Positions 27,201 through 35,428 are shown, numbered from the stretch's first letter. The stretch is 64,000 nucleotides of DNA from Paenibacillus sp. FSL H7-0357 (GCF_000758525.1 NZ_CP009241.1:3596001-3660000); one strand, 5' to 3'. The notes: generated from the sequence alone by a model not told the origin. Numbers and translations: made by a program.

Positions 27201-27831
27201 GCGCAGTATATCTGCGCTTGGCGAAGTGAACCTGGGGGCAATTGAGGAGTATCAGCGCGTGCATGAACGTTATACTTTCCTCAGTGGCCAGAAGGATGAT
27301 CTGGTGGAGGCCAAGACAACGCTTTACCATGTCATTCATGAGATGGAAGAAGAGATGTCCAAACGCTTCAAGCAGACCTTCGATGCCATCCGCCGTGAAT
27401 TCGGCACGGTTTTCTCGAAGCTGTTCGGCGGCGGACGGGCGGACCTGATGCTGCTTGATCCCGAGCATATGCTCGACACAGGCATAGATATTGTCGCCCA
27501 GCCTCCCGGCAAAAAACTGCAAAATCTGCAGCTGTTGTCAGGCGGTGAACGCGCATTGACCGCTATGGCACTGCTGTTCGCCATCCTGCAGGTCAAACCG
27601 GTGCCTTTCTGTGTGCTGGATGAGGTGGAAGCGGCACTGGATGAAGCGAACGTAGTCCGCTTTGCCCAGTATCTGCGCGAGTTCTCGGAGCAGACACAGT
27701 TTATCGTGGTTACCCACCGCAAAGGAACCATGGAGGAAGCGGATGTGCTGTATGGTGTAACGATGGAAGAAGGCGGCGTATCGAAGCTTGTCTCGGTGAA
27801 GCTGGAGGATGAGGAAGCGGAGATTGCCTAA
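24262..27831 (+). CDS. smc: Chromosome segregation ATPase SMC
   Basis: This 1189-residue condensin subunit has an N-terminal ATPase half with Walker A GPNGSGKSN (32-40). Two long coiled coils (about 165-500 and 680-1010) flank a hinge (about 515-640, rich in glycine, with GSMTGGSQ just after it). The C-terminal half has signature LSGGERALTAMAL and Walker B FCVLDEVEAALD. Length is normal for Bacillales. It works with ScpA and ScpB, encoded elsewhere, to compact and separate chromosomes. ftsY follows after 67 bp. Confidence 0.97.
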   Translation: MFLKRIELAGFKSFADKTEMEFVRGITAVVGPNGSGKSNISDGIRWVLGEQSAKSLRGGKMEDIIFAGSDARKAVNYGEVSLTLDNEDHVLPLDFSEVTVTRRVHRSGESEYLINKQACRLKDITELFMDTGIGREAYSIIGQGRIEEILSTRSEDRRGIFEEASGIVKYKSRKKDAGRKLDETEQNLLRIHDLISELEDQVGPLKDQSEKAIRYKELREQLKQLEISVYVHQIEGIHTSWKEGNARLETLQVEQLELSTVVSAHDAKLESGRSELRALEAQVEQLQEQLLRYSEANEKSEGYGEVLKERKRNLENNREQLMLTLGSVGERSEGRQRELAELEHKLQQSRQALEELRAQLADEEVRLEGVAGGISQSKEEKLKSALLELMNLMAQARNEIRYADQQKEALERRMSRSVEESGKWVARLAELSASQKGLKDTIATLGKEIGTLRGAYITESEQTSKRQKLLEETQSGLRKWEQKREAQVSRHETMKEMQDDFDGFMLGVKEVLKGARKGQLSGVHGAVAELISVPERLELAVETALGASLQHVVMDNEAVSRQAITFLKQRQLGRATFLPLDVIRPRQITGSDRSMVEGAEGFVGIGSDLVGYEDKYASIVGSLLGNVVIAESLEQANRIAAKCQYRYRVVTLEGDVVNAGGSMTGGSQHKKNNSLLSRKRQLDQLFGEIEESERQIAKLKQGIAKLREEQENAAKKLEQLRHDGDEKRLEEQRVSGDLKQLEQELRHVQEQVDGAGAERSGFESEVRSLDESRNQAVAELARLEKEEKDSHEAIRNAESERKASETAKEELQGKLTGMKVSEGKLDQEIFSLEEQLRRMRQDAGSQDKELRQSRSLLMTIEKDLEENSREAVKQKEDLNNYRLKKEETAGTLDLARAERAALTRKLELAEGETKDQRQALKAVEDKLRSTEVAVGRLDVELDNILRKLSDDYELSYELAKQRYPVPEDVPAAQLEVQRLKRSISALGEVNLGAIEEYQRVHERYTFLSGQKDDLVEAKTTLYHVIHEMEEEMSKRFKQTFDAIRREFGTVFSKLFGGGRADLMLLDPEHMLDTGIDIVAQPPGKKLQNLQLLSGGERALTAMALLFAILQVKPVPFCVLDEVEAALDEANVVRFAQYLREFSEQTQFIVVTHRKGTMEEADVLYGVTMEEGGVSKLVSVKLEDEEAEIA

Positions 27832-27898
27832 ATGAAAGCATTGTATTTCGGAAATGAACCGGGGAATCTGGTGTCTTAACGATAAGAGGAGGAAGAGC

Positions 27899-28897
27899 AT
27901 GAGTTTTTTTAAGAAACTGAAAGAAAGTATTTCCGGTAAAACCGAAACGGTTACCAAACAGTTCCGCGACGGTCTGGAGAAGACCCGCAAGGGTTTCGTT
28001 GAGAAGGTATCCGATCTCATCATCCGCCGTAAAAAAATAGATGAAGAGTTTTATGAGGAACTGGAAGAGATTCTGATCGGTGCCGATGTCGGGGTAAATA
28101 CGGTAATGTCGCTTGTTGAAGAGCTTCGGGCTGAAGTGAAGCAGAAACGGATTGAGGATGCCTCGGAGCTGCAGCCGATCCTCTCCCGCAAACTGATGGA
28201 GCTGCTGCGCGGTGATGACGACAACAGTCTGAAAGAGAATCCGGACGGAATCACCGTTATTCTGTTCGTCGGCGTAAACGGTGTCGGCAAGACAACAACA
28301 ATCGGCAAGCTGGCACACCGCTACAAACAGGAGGGTAAAAAGGTTCTTCTCGCCGCAGGCGATACCTTCCGGGCCGGAGCGATTGAGCAGCTTGAGGTCT
28401 GGGGTCAACGGGCTGGTGTTGACGTCATCAAGCAGCAGGCGGGCTCTGACCCGGCTGCAGTAATGTTCGATGCCGTGCAGGCAGCCAAGCAGCGGAATGT
28501 GGATGTGCTGATTTGCGATACGGCGGGAAGACTGCAGAACAAGAGCAACCTGATGGAAGAGCTGAACAAGATCTTCCGGGTCATTCAGCGTGAAATTCCC
28601 AGCGCTCCGCATGAGGTGCTGATGGTGCTGGATGCGACTACCGGTCAGAATGCCTTGACGCAGGCGAAGCTTTTTGGTGAAAAAAGTGGCGTTACCGGCC
28701 TGGTGCTGACCAAGCTGGACGGGACCGCCAAAGGCGGTATTGTTGTGGCGATCCGCCAGGAAATGAATCTGCCGGTGAAGCTGGTTGGACTGGGCGAGAA
28801 AATGGAGGATTTGCAGCCATTTGATTCCGGACAGTTCGTTCATGCGCTGTTCGCCGGGATGATCTCTGACGAAGATCAGAAGGAAGCGCAGGAGTAA
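27899..28897 (+). CDS. ftsY: Signal recognition particle receptor FtsY
   Basis: This 332-residue SRP receptor GTPase targets nascent membrane proteins. It has a short charged N-terminus, the helical N domain and the G domain: GVNGVGKTTTIGKLA, DTAGRLQ and TKLDGTAKGG. Start ATG 27899 follows AGAGGAGGAAGAG. The acidic A domain of enterobacterial FtsY is absent, as in Bacillus. The usual next genes (ylxM, ffh) are not here; a strong terminator and unrelated genes follow. Confidence 0.97.
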   Translation: MSFFKKLKESISGKTETVTKQFRDGLEKTRKGFVEKVSDLIIRRKKIDEEFYEELEEILIGADVGVNTVMSLVEELRAEVKQKRIEDASELQPILSRKLMELLRGDDDNSLKENPDGITVILFVGVNGVGKTTTIGKLAHRYKQEGKKVLLAAGDTFRAGAIEQLEVWGQRAGVDVIKQQAGSDPAAVMFDAVQAAKQRNVDVLICDTAGRLQNKSNLMEELNKIFRVIQREIPSAPHEVLMVLDATTGQNALTQAKLFGEKSGVTGLVLTKLDGTAKGGIVVAIRQEMNLPVKLVGLGEKMEDLQPFDSGQFVHALFAGMISDEDQKEAQE

Positions 28898-28940
28898 CTC
28901 GCCGCAGGCGCTTCAAACGAGGATGAACTATGATTACCAT

Positions 28941-28979
28941 AAAAGCCCTGCAGAACGGTTCACGTTCTGCAGGGCTTTT
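28941..28979. terminator. Strong terminator after ftsY
   Basis: AAAAGCCCTGCAGAACG (28941-28957) pairs perfectly with CGTTCTGCAGGGCTTTT (28963-28979). A and T tracts on either side let it work in both directions. Confidence 0.92.
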
Positions 28980-29334
28980 GTCATTACTGATTGTGTGAAA
29001 AAACAACTGCCACCAGGTTTTTTTGTGAAAAAGCTGCCCCTTCTTTAAATAGAAGGAACGGGTGCTTTTATATTTGGATACTTATATTAAAAAAACATTA
29101 TATGAAAAATTCATAATAGTACTGCTTGTCAACTCACCTGCATACAATTCAATGTATAATTCACTTTCGTGCTCCCGAAAACTAAACTCATGAGAAAGGA
29201 AGCGATTCCACAAATGCTGGATGGGGTATAAACTCCATTTTGTTGTTATATATATTGACATGAACAATATCATTTACGTATTATGAGAGTAGTATTTAAT
29301 ATTTTCATACTTAATTCTTAAATTACGAACCAGC
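28980..29334. other. AT-rich intergenic gap with no gene
   Basis: About 355 bp without a ribosome-bound open frame. It is AT-rich and contains TATATGAAAAATTCATAAT near 29099-29117, a near-palindrome (ATGAAAAATTCAT). No RNA gene or repeat family was recognised. It marks the break in the usual smc-ftsY-ylxM-ffh order. Confidence 0.6.
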
Positions 29335-29361
29335 TTGTCAACAAACTTCACACATTATAAT
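29335..29361 (+). promoter_or_regulatory. Promoter of the ATP-grasp / alpha-E operon
   Basis: TTGTCA (29335-29340) and TATAAT (29356-29361) are separated by 15 nt, a little short. The start codon is 22 nt downstream. Confidence 0.5.
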
Positions 29362-29382
29362 GATCCGAAAGGAGTCGGGCTC

Positions 29383-30846
29383 ATGTCAAAACTTGATCCT
29401 TTGCCCGGTCTGTCTCCGTATCCGCTGCAGCATTTCTATGATGAAATGTATGCCGATGAACGGAGCATCCGTCCTCATTACAAACATGTGAACCGCATGT
29501 TTTCCGGGATGAGCCCTGAAGAGCTGCAAGGCAAGCAGAAGCTGCTGCAGCGCCGGATGATGGAAGAAGGTATTACCTTTACGCTGTACAACCCGGCACA
29601 GGATCATCCGATGGAACGAACGATTCCTTTCGATATGATTCCGCGGATTATCCCCAAGGGGGAATGGGAGAGGCTTGAGGCTGGCATTGTCCAGCGGATC
29701 ACGGCTTTGAACCTGTTCATCCATGATATTTACCACGAGCAATACATTGTAAAAGACGGGATTGTCCCGCGCCGCATGATTATCTCCAACTGTTATTTCC
29801 GGCCGGAGATGGCGGGACTGCGAGTCCCCGGCGGTGCTTATGTCACTACCTCGGGCATTGACCTGATCCGCCATCATGACGGAGAGTATTATGTGCTCGA
29901 AGACAACCTGCGTACTCCTTCCGGCTTTTCCTACCTGTTTAAAGGCAGATCACTCATGAATCAGCTTTTCCCCGAATTGTCTTTCGCCAGCTCCATCCGG
30001 GATGTGGATCATAGCTTAAACCGTTTTCTGTCTGTGCTGCGGAGTTTATCTCCGTCGAGGACCAAAGATCCGGTTATTGCGCTTCTGACCCCGGGAGAAT
30101 ATAACTCCGCTTATTATGAGCATGCTTTCCTGGCACAACAGATGGGCATTCATCTTGTAGAAGGCCGTGATCTGGTGACCCAGGACCACAAAATTTATCT
30201 GAAAGAAATGAATGGGCTGCGCCGTGTAGATGTGTTGTACCGCCGTTTGGATGATGACTATATCGATCCGCTGGCGTTCCAGCCCAGCTCCCTGCTCGGT
30301 GTCGCCGGACTGATGAATGCCTACAGGGCAGGCAACATTGCCATCGCCAATGCACCGGGAACCGGAGTAGCCGATGACAAAGCCATGTATGTCTATGTTC
30401 CAGATATGATCCGGTATTATCTCAATGAAGAGCCGATTCTGGGCAATGTCCCCACCTACCTGTTATCACGTCCGCAGGAACGCCAGTATGTGCTCGATAA
30501 TCTTGCGGAGATGGTCGTGAAGGAGACCTCACTCTCCGGCGGCTATGGCATGCTGATTGGAAGTGAAGCTACCAAGGAGGAACTGGTTGATTTCCGGCTC
30601 AAGATCCTCGCTGACCCTGCCCGTTACATCGCCCAGCCGATTATGTCGCTCTCAAGAGCGCCGGTATTGTCAGGAGGGACAATGGCTCCGCGTCATGTTG
30701 ATCTCCGTGCATTCGTGCTCATGGGTGCGGACCGCAAACCGCATGTGATTCCCGGAGGGTTAACCCGGGTTGCCATGAAGGAAGGCTCGCTGGTCGTGAA
30801 TTCTTCACAAGGCGGTGGGGTCAAGGATACCTGGGTAATGGCCTGA
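29383..30846 (+). CDS. Circularly permuted ATP-grasp protein (DUF404/DUF407 type)
   Basis: This is a 487-residue protein. MSKLDPLPGLSPYPLQHFYDEMY, then DHPMERTIPFDMIPRII, YYVLEDNLRTPSGFSY, LVEGRDLV and the C-terminal LVVNSSQGGGVKDTW match the circularly permuted ATP-grasp type 2 family, which probably forms an amide or peptide bond using ATP. The true start is ATG 29383 after AAAGGAG; an in-frame TTG at 29335 is the -35. The next two genes (alpha-E and transglutaminase-like) form a widespread co-conserved triad whose product is unknown. No substrate can be named. Confidence 0.88.
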   Translation: MSKLDPLPGLSPYPLQHFYDEMYADERSIRPHYKHVNRMFSGMSPEELQGKQKLLQRRMMEEGITFTLYNPAQDHPMERTIPFDMIPRIIPKGEWERLEAGIVQRITALNLFIHDIYHEQYIVKDGIVPRRMIISNCYFRPEMAGLRVPGGAYVTTSGIDLIRHHDGEYYVLEDNLRTPSGFSYLFKGRSLMNQLFPELSFASSIRDVDHSLNRFLSVLRSLSPSRTKDPVIALLTPGEYNSAYYEHAFLAQQMGIHLVEGRDLVTQDHKIYLKEMNGLRRVDVLYRRLDDDYIDPLAFQPSSLLGVAGLMNAYRAGNIAIANAPGTGVADDKAMYVYVPDMIRYYLNEEPILGNVPTYLLSRPQERQYVLDNLAEMVVKETSLSGGYGMLIGSEATKEELVDFRLKILADPARYIAQPIMSLSRAPVLSGGTMAPRHVDLRAFVLMGADRKPHVIPGGLTRVAMKEGSLVVNSSQGGGVKDTWVMA

Positions 30847-30913
30847 GGGAAATGCATATTGCTTCTGGATCATAAAATGCCGAATCACTATGTTAGATGA
30901 GGGAGTGGCGAGG

Positions 30914-31867
30914 ATGCTGAATCGTAATGCGGAGGCTTTGTTTTGGATCGGCCGGTATATTGAACGGGCAGAGAATCATGCGCGGCTTATCGATGTGCAT
31001 TATCATATTCAACAGGAAGAGGACTTCCAGGAGGAAGGACATAAATGGTCGAGGCTGATTGATGCGCTCGGGGTCAGAAATGAATACCTGCGGCAATTTG
31101 ACAGCTTTTCGGAACAGGATGTATTGTCCTTCATTACGCTGGATCTGGGCAATTCCAATTCGTTATTCTCTTGTGTTCATCAAGCGCGCAACAATTTGCG
31201 CACTCTGCGTCAGCATTTGCCAAGCGAGCTGTGGGATATTGCCAACGGTTTTAATCTGTGGCTCGCAGAGCAGTCGGTAGCGGATATTATGCGGGGTCCG
31301 CATCATTTCTATCAGCAGGTCAAAGAGCGGGCGGCGATGTTTCTCGGGGCAGAGCAGTCTGTCATGCTGAGGGGAAATGAATGGCATTTTATTGAGAGCG
31401 GCCGCTTTCTGGAACGGGCAGAGAACACGACACGGATTCTGCAGGCGGTCACTGTACAGTGCAAGTCTAAGGAAATTAACGCGATTTATACCCAGCTTCA
31501 GGCGGTGCTGAAATCCGTGAGCGGTTATCAATCCTTCCGAAGGTATTATGCAGATGCCATGTCACCGGAGAGTATTCTGGAGTTCCTCATTGTGAATGCC
31601 TCTTTTCCGCGTTCGGTCCGCTTTTCATTCCATAAATTGGAGGAGCATTTAGCCAAGCTCGAGCTGGATACTTCTGAGAAGGGCTCCGGGCATGAGAAGG
31701 TCATTCGCCAGGCCGGAAAGATCAAAGCAGAGCTGGATTATATGGAGAAAGAAGAAATGTCCGGCGATCTCGTCGAGGATGTGCTGCATTCGCTGATGTT
31801 ATCATGCCAGAGACTGGGCAAAACGATGGAAGGCGCCTTTTTTCGCCGCGAAGGAGTGCGGGTATGA
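30914..31867 (+). CDS. Alpha-E domain protein (DUF403)
   Basis: This 317-residue, mostly helical protein begins MLNRNAEALFWIGRYIERAENHARL, the family hallmark, and repeats a similar block near 165-180 (ESGRFLERAENTTRIL), suggesting an internal duplication. ATG 30914 lies 9 nt after GAGGGAG; the ATG at 30890 is upstream of that site. Alpha-E proteins always travel with the permuted ATP-grasp protein and are thought to act with it. Its stop overlaps the next start (ATGA). Confidence 0.87.
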   Translation: MLNRNAEALFWIGRYIERAENHARLIDVHYHIQQEEDFQEEGHKWSRLIDALGVRNEYLRQFDSFSEQDVLSFITLDLGNSNSLFSCVHQARNNLRTLRQHLPSELWDIANGFNLWLAEQSVADIMRGPHHFYQQVKERAAMFLGAEQSVMLRGNEWHFIESGRFLERAENTTRILQAVTVQCKSKEINAIYTQLQAVLKSVSGYQSFRRYYADAMSPESILEFLIVNASFPRSVRFSFHKLEEHLAKLELDTSEKGSGHEKVIRQAGKIKAELDYMEKEEMSGDLVEDVLHSLMLSCQRLGKTMEGAFFRREGVRV

Positions 31868-32730
31868 AAATTCAGATCCATCATACGACCACCTACAGCT
31901 ATCCCGAGCCGGTTACGGACAGTGTCAATGAAATCAGGCTGACGCCGCGCACGAATTACCGCCAGTCCTGCTACCATCATGAGGTTGAGGTGTTTCCCCC
32001 CGCCAATTTGCTGACTTACGAGGATTTCTTCGGCAACCGGGTTCATGCTTATTCCGTGAACAAGCCGCATACGGAGATGGTCATCCATACGAAGGCGACC
32101 GTAGTGACTTTAGATAAAGCACAGGGTAACGATCTGCCGCATCTTCCGCTGGAAGAGCAGGTGAGACTGCTCAATGATGAGAAATTCCAGAACCGGTATG
32201 TTGAGTTCATCTTGCCGACGCGTTATACGGAAGTGACTCCTGAGCTGGTTGAATTTGCTTCACAGCATCCCTTTGACGAAGCCGATGATATGTACGAGTG
32301 GACCAAAAAGCTGTCATCGACCATCTACGAGCAATTTACGTATGATCCCGAGGCTACCAGTGTGAACACGACTGTGAAAAAAGCATTAAAGCTGAAGCGC
32401 GGCGTCTGCCAGGACTACGCACACTTGATGATTGCGGTCTGCCGCAGTGTCGGTCTGCCTTCCAGATATGTTAGCGGGTATCATTTTGTCGGTGATTTGC
32501 AGGGAGCTAATGCCAATTTCGAGCAGGCTTCGCATGCCTGGGTGGAGACGCATATTCCCGGCACGGGCTGGCTTGGTTTTGATCCCACCAATAACGTGGA
32601 AGTAAGCTGGCGTTACATCAAACTTGGGCATGGCCGGGATTACAAGGATATTGTACCGGTCAAAGGTGTCTACCGCGGAGTATCGGGTACGCTCACCGTG
32701 AAGGTGGATGTCCGTCAGTTGGGAAACTAA
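31864..32730 (+). CDS. Transglutaminase-like cysteine peptidase family protein
   Basis: This is a 288-residue protein. An N-terminal beta domain (MKIQIHHTTTYSYPEPV) precedes the transglutaminase core with the Cys-His-Asp triad: RGVCQDYAHLM, SHAWVE and GFDPTNN. Cytoplasmic members of this group can act as proteases or amidases rather than crosslinkers. Being coupled to the alpha-E gene (ATGA) and the ATP-grasp gene suggests the set makes and processes a peptide-like product; this is inference. Confidence 0.88.
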   Translation: MKIQIHHTTTYSYPEPVTDSVNEIRLTPRTNYRQSCYHHEVEVFPPANLLTYEDFFGNRVHAYSVNKPHTEMVIHTKATVVTLDKAQGNDLPHLPLEEQVRLLNDEKFQNRYVEFILPTRYTEVTPELVEFASQHPFDEADDMYEWTKKLSSTIYEQFTYDPEATSVNTTVKKALKLKRGVCQDYAHLMIAVCRSVGLPSRYVSGYHFVGDLQGANANFEQASHAWVETHIPGTGWLGFDPTNNVEVSWRYIKLGHGRDYKDIVPVKGVYRGVSGTLTVKVDVRQLGN

Positions 32731-32745
32731 ATGTACAGAATCCAG

Positions 32746-32770
32746 GCCCCACATTGTGGGGCTTAGTTTT
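32746..32770 (+). terminator. Terminator after the transglutaminase-like gene
   Basis: GCCCCAC (32746-32752) and GTGGGGC (32756-32762) form a tight stem with ATT loop, followed by TTAGTTTT. Confidence 0.8.
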
Positions 32771-32804
32771 GTATCTAAATGAGATAACCGGGTCACATCC
32801 TCTT

Positions 32805-32870
32805 GTTTTGTGCATCTTTAGTGCAACTTGCTGCCTGGTTTGCACAAATTTTGCATAACCTGATTATAAT
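32805..32870 (+). promoter_or_regulatory. Promoter of the SDR gene with repeated TGCA boxes
   Basis: TATAAT (32865-32870) has TTGCAC (32840-32845) 19 nt before it. Within 60 bp there are four boxes: TTTGTGCA, TAGTGCAA, TTTGCACAAA and TTTTGCATAA. The first and third are inverted copies. This looks like a regulator-binding region, but the regulator is unknown. Confidence 0.4.
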
Positions 32871-32937
32871 CAAGGCCGATTTGGGTAATCTTGAAACAGA
32901 GCCACTTGGATGGACGAATCGGAAGGAGAGTGTACAT

Positions 32938-33747
32938 ATGAGCCCAAATATAGCTAAAAAGCAGCGTTTTCTTGGAAAAACAGCCATAATCACAGGTGCG
33001 GGCTCGGGAATCGGCAGAGCGACGGCGATTCAAATGGCGCGCGAAGGTGCAAATGTAGCCTTGTTTGATCTGGTGAATGAGCGTACTTCGATCCTGGAGC
33101 AGAAGCTGAACAAGCTCCGCAAGGATTGTGCACTGGCCATTGACGTAGACACCTCGGATGAGGAACGGATGAAAGAAGCAGTGCGCAGGACCGTTGAGCA
33201 TTTCGGAGGTCTTGATGTTGTGTTCGCCAATGCTGGAATCAACGGAGCTGTGGGTCCGATTGAGGAACTCAGCCTTAGTGATTGGGAACGTACTATATCG
33301 GTCAATCTGACCGGAACCTTCCTGACGCTGAAGTACAGCATTCCCCATCTGAAGGATAAAGGGAAAGGCAGCATCATTATCACCAGCTCGATTAACGGCA
33401 ACAGCAGATTCGCCAGCTTCGGCTGGTCCCCATACAGCACAACTAAAGCCGGTCAGGTAGCCTTTGCCAAGATGGCGGCACTGGAGCTGGCCAAGTTCAA
33501 AATCCGGGTCAATGTAATCTGTCCTGGTGCGATTTCCACCAATATTGATGAGAGCACGGAATTTAATGAGGATATGGAAGCTATCGTGATTCCGATTGAA
33601 TTTCCGGAAGGGGCACAGCCACTCGCGGATGGACCGGGCAAACCGGAAAATGTAGCGGATCTGGTTGCTTTCCTAGCCTCGGATGAATCCATTCATATAA
33701 CGGGTGCGCAGATTGTGATCGACGGTGCAGAATCCCTGTTGTCCTAA
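32938..33747 (+). CDS. Short-chain dehydrogenase/reductase
   Basis: This is a 269-residue classical SDR. The NAD(P) motif is TGAGSGIG, with NAG, catalytic Ser in ITSSIN and YSTTK (Tyr/Lys). Start ATG 32938 follows GGAAGGAG; the frame opens earlier at 32803 without a ribosome site. An aspartate at the end of strand 2 (ALFDL) suggests NAD rather than NADP. An insertion near 200-225 (ESTEFNEDMEAIVIPIEFPEGAQPL) shapes the substrate pocket. The substrate is not predictable. It is monocistronic. Confidence 0.85.
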   Translation: MSPNIAKKQRFLGKTAIITGAGSGIGRATAIQMAREGANVALFDLVNERTSILEQKLNKLRKDCALAIDVDTSDEERMKEAVRRTVEHFGGLDVVFANAGINGAVGPIEELSLSDWERTISVNLTGTFLTLKYSIPHLKDKGKGSIIITSSINGNSRFASFGWSPYSTTKAGQVAFAKMAALELAKFKIRVNVICPGAISTNIDESTEFNEDMEAIVIPIEFPEGAQPLADGPGKPENVADLVAFLASDESIHITGAQIVIDGAESLLS

Positions 33748-33783
33748 CCCATAACGCAGCGGGTGATACATCATCTGCTTCCC

Positions 33784-33846
33784 AGCAAACAGCCTTAGCC
33801 GGTGATCAGATCAATGATCAGGGTTGAGGCTGTTTGCTGTGTTTTT
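33784..33846 (+). terminator. Terminator after the SDR gene
   Basis: CAGCAAACAGCCTTAGCC (33784-33801) pairs with GGTTGAGGCTGTTTGCTG (33822-33839), with an inner TGATCA/TGATCA pair, followed by TGTTTTT. Confidence 0.8.
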
Positions 33847-34082
33847 CTTGTTGTAAACATACAGGTTATGGTAACATTTCAGCTAAAGGGCCTGGGCTGA
33901 CCCGGACTCATAAGTATTATTATGCTATACAATGGCTCTACCCTGTGGTGCGGGCGCTTTTCCCTAAATATGCGGTTTCACTAAAAGAGATCGGTCTGGC
34001 TATGATTCATCTATCAGTCCATGGATCTGACCGCGATATTCTGGAAAGCCGGGAGATTGCCGCCATCGCAAGAGAGCAGTAG
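33846..34082 (+). pseudogene. C-terminal remnant of an epimerase-like NAD-binding protein
   Basis: An open frame with no ribosome site runs out of the preceding terminator. Its last 60 or so residues (GLTRTHKYYYAIQWLYPVV, then LFPKYAVSLKEIGLAMIHLSVHG and ILESREIAAIA) look like the C-terminus of NAD-dependent epimerase/dehydratase-like proteins. The Rossmann N-terminal part is missing. It is best read as a deletion remnant. Confidence 0.5.
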
Positions 34083-34122
34083 GTTAACTGTTAAATAATC
34101 TATCACAGAAAAAGGTGATCCT

Positions 34123-34467
34123 ATGAATCAAGAGGTGACAGATTTCATTAACACTGTCCAACAGCCATGGCAAAATGAGCTGTGTAATCAACTCCGCCAG
34201 TTGGTTCATGATTCCATTCCGGAGGTACAGGAGCGTATTCAATACGGCAAACCGCATTTTCTTAAAAACGGCAAATATGCTGCGGTTATTACCACCGCTA
34301 AGGGTTGGGTGACCTTTTCCATCTTCAATGCAGCAGAATTGGAAGCTCCTGACGGATTGTTCGAAGCCGGAAAACCGGAAAGAAGAACAACCAAGCTGCT
34401 TGAAGGCAAACCGGTTGATTATGAGCTGCTGGGTGCATTGCTGAAACAAGCCTCGGCTACACTCTAG
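34123..34467 (+). CDS. DUF1801 (YdhG-like) protein
   Basis: This 114-residue cytoplasmic protein carries INTVQQPWQNELCNQLRQLVHDSIPEV, IQYGKPHFLKNGKYAAVI and WVTFSIFN, the DUF1801 pattern. The start follows AAAGGTGAT at 5 nt. A terminator hairpin follows, so it is a single-gene unit. The family's function is unknown; some members relate to iron-sulfur chaperone-like folds. Confidence 0.8.
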   Translation: MNQEVTDFINTVQQPWQNELCNQLRQLVHDSIPEVQERIQYGKPHFLKNGKYAAVITTAKGWVTFSIFNAAELEAPDGLFEAGKPERRTTKLLEGKPVDYELLGALLKQASATL

Positions 34468-34508
34468 GGTAGTTCATAGAATCGGATGCTGAACAATAAA
34501 AGGAATGA

Positions 34509-34536
34509 AACACTGCCGAAAGGTGGTGTTTTTTAT
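34509..34536 (+). terminator. Terminator after the DUF1801 gene
   Basis: AACACTGCC (34509-34517) pairs with GGTGGTGTT (34522-34530) around a GAAA tetraloop, followed by TTTTATTTTT. Confidence 0.9.
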
Positions 34537-34603
34537 TTTTTCACAAGAACAAAAACTAAACAATCTAATTAGATAGTTGTAAAATAACAAACAAAATGAT
34601 AAT

Positions 34604-35428
34604 ATGTCTATATTAAATAAAGCGGATTGGGTGATTGAGTTGCCGGAAGGAAAGGGTTCAGTCAGTATTTCGGAAAAATTCTGGAATGCCTCGATTGAGG
34701 AGTTAAAGCAAGGTTATATTTTTGAGACGCGAGACCGTTCAGGAATCTATACCTGTCTGGTATGCGGTGAAGAATATGAGAAGGGTATTATCTATAAGAA
34801 TGACAACCATTACTATGAGGCAGAGAAATATGCTGCGCTTCATGTGGCCAATGTTCATGGCACCATGTTTAATTGGCTGCTCGGAATGGATAAGAAACTT
34901 ATAGGGCTGACGGATCTGCAGAAAGGGCTGCTGCTTGCATTTCATCAGAGCCTCAGTGACGGGGAGGTTGCCAAGGAGTTAGGAATCGGCAGTACTTCCA
35001 CGGTGCGGAATCACCGGTTCACACTGCGTGAGAAGGTCAAGCAAGCCAAATTGTTTCTTGCCGTCATGGAGCTGGCTGAGGAGAAACCGGGTGTTTCTTC
35101 ACCATTTGTAAGTATCCCGCGCTCCGCTTCCATGATCGATGAACGTTTTGCTATTACGGAAGAGGAGAATGCCGAGATCCTTGGGACTTATTTTAAGGAG
35201 GGACTGGATGGCCCGTTATCCGAATTTCCCAAGAAGCAGAAGCGGAAAGCCGCCATTCTTCGCCAACTGATTAAGAGGTTTGCCGCCGGCCGCAAATACA
35301 GTGAGAAAGAGGTTAACGCCATTCTGGGTGAAGCCTTCCCTGATCATGTCACACTGCGGCGCTATCTGATTGATTATGGCCTGCTGGACCGCGAGGATGA
35401 CGGCAGCAGCTACTGGGTTAAATTATAG
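34604..35428 (+). CDS. DUF2087 transcriptional regulator with zinc-finger-like N-terminus
   Basis: This 274-residue protein has three parts. Residues about 49-88 hold TCLVCGEEY followed by HVANVHG, a Cys2-His2-like metal site. Residues about 100-145 are a LuxR-like helix-turn-helix (LTDLQKGLLLAFHQSLSDGEVAKELGI). Residues about 205-270 are DUF2087 (FPKKQKRKAAILRQLIKRF, then EVNAILGEAFPDHVTLRRYLIDYGLLDRE). It is probably DNA-binding, but its targets are unknown. The ribosome site before ATG 34604 is weak. The two genes that follow (GIY-YIG and DUF1992) may share its transcript. Confidence 0.8.
   Translation: MSILNKADWVIELPEGKGSVSISEKFWNASIEELKQGYIFETRDRSGIYTCLVCGEEYEKGIIYKNDNHYYEAEKYAALHVANVHGTMFNWLLGMDKKLIGLTDLQKGLLLAFHQSLSDGEVAKELGIGSTSTVRNHRFTLREKVKQAKLFLAVMELAEEKPGVSSPFVSIPRSASMIDERFAITEEENAEILGTYFKEGLDGPLSEFPKKQKRKAAILRQLIKRFAAGRKYSEKEVNAILGEAFPDHVTLRRYLIDYGLLDREDDGSSYWVKL

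Noticed and set aside
29100..29119. Near-identical 20-mers at 29100 and 40438 as a repeat family
   Set aside because: Low-complexity AT-rich sequence with one mismatch and no shared flanks; chance is sufficient.
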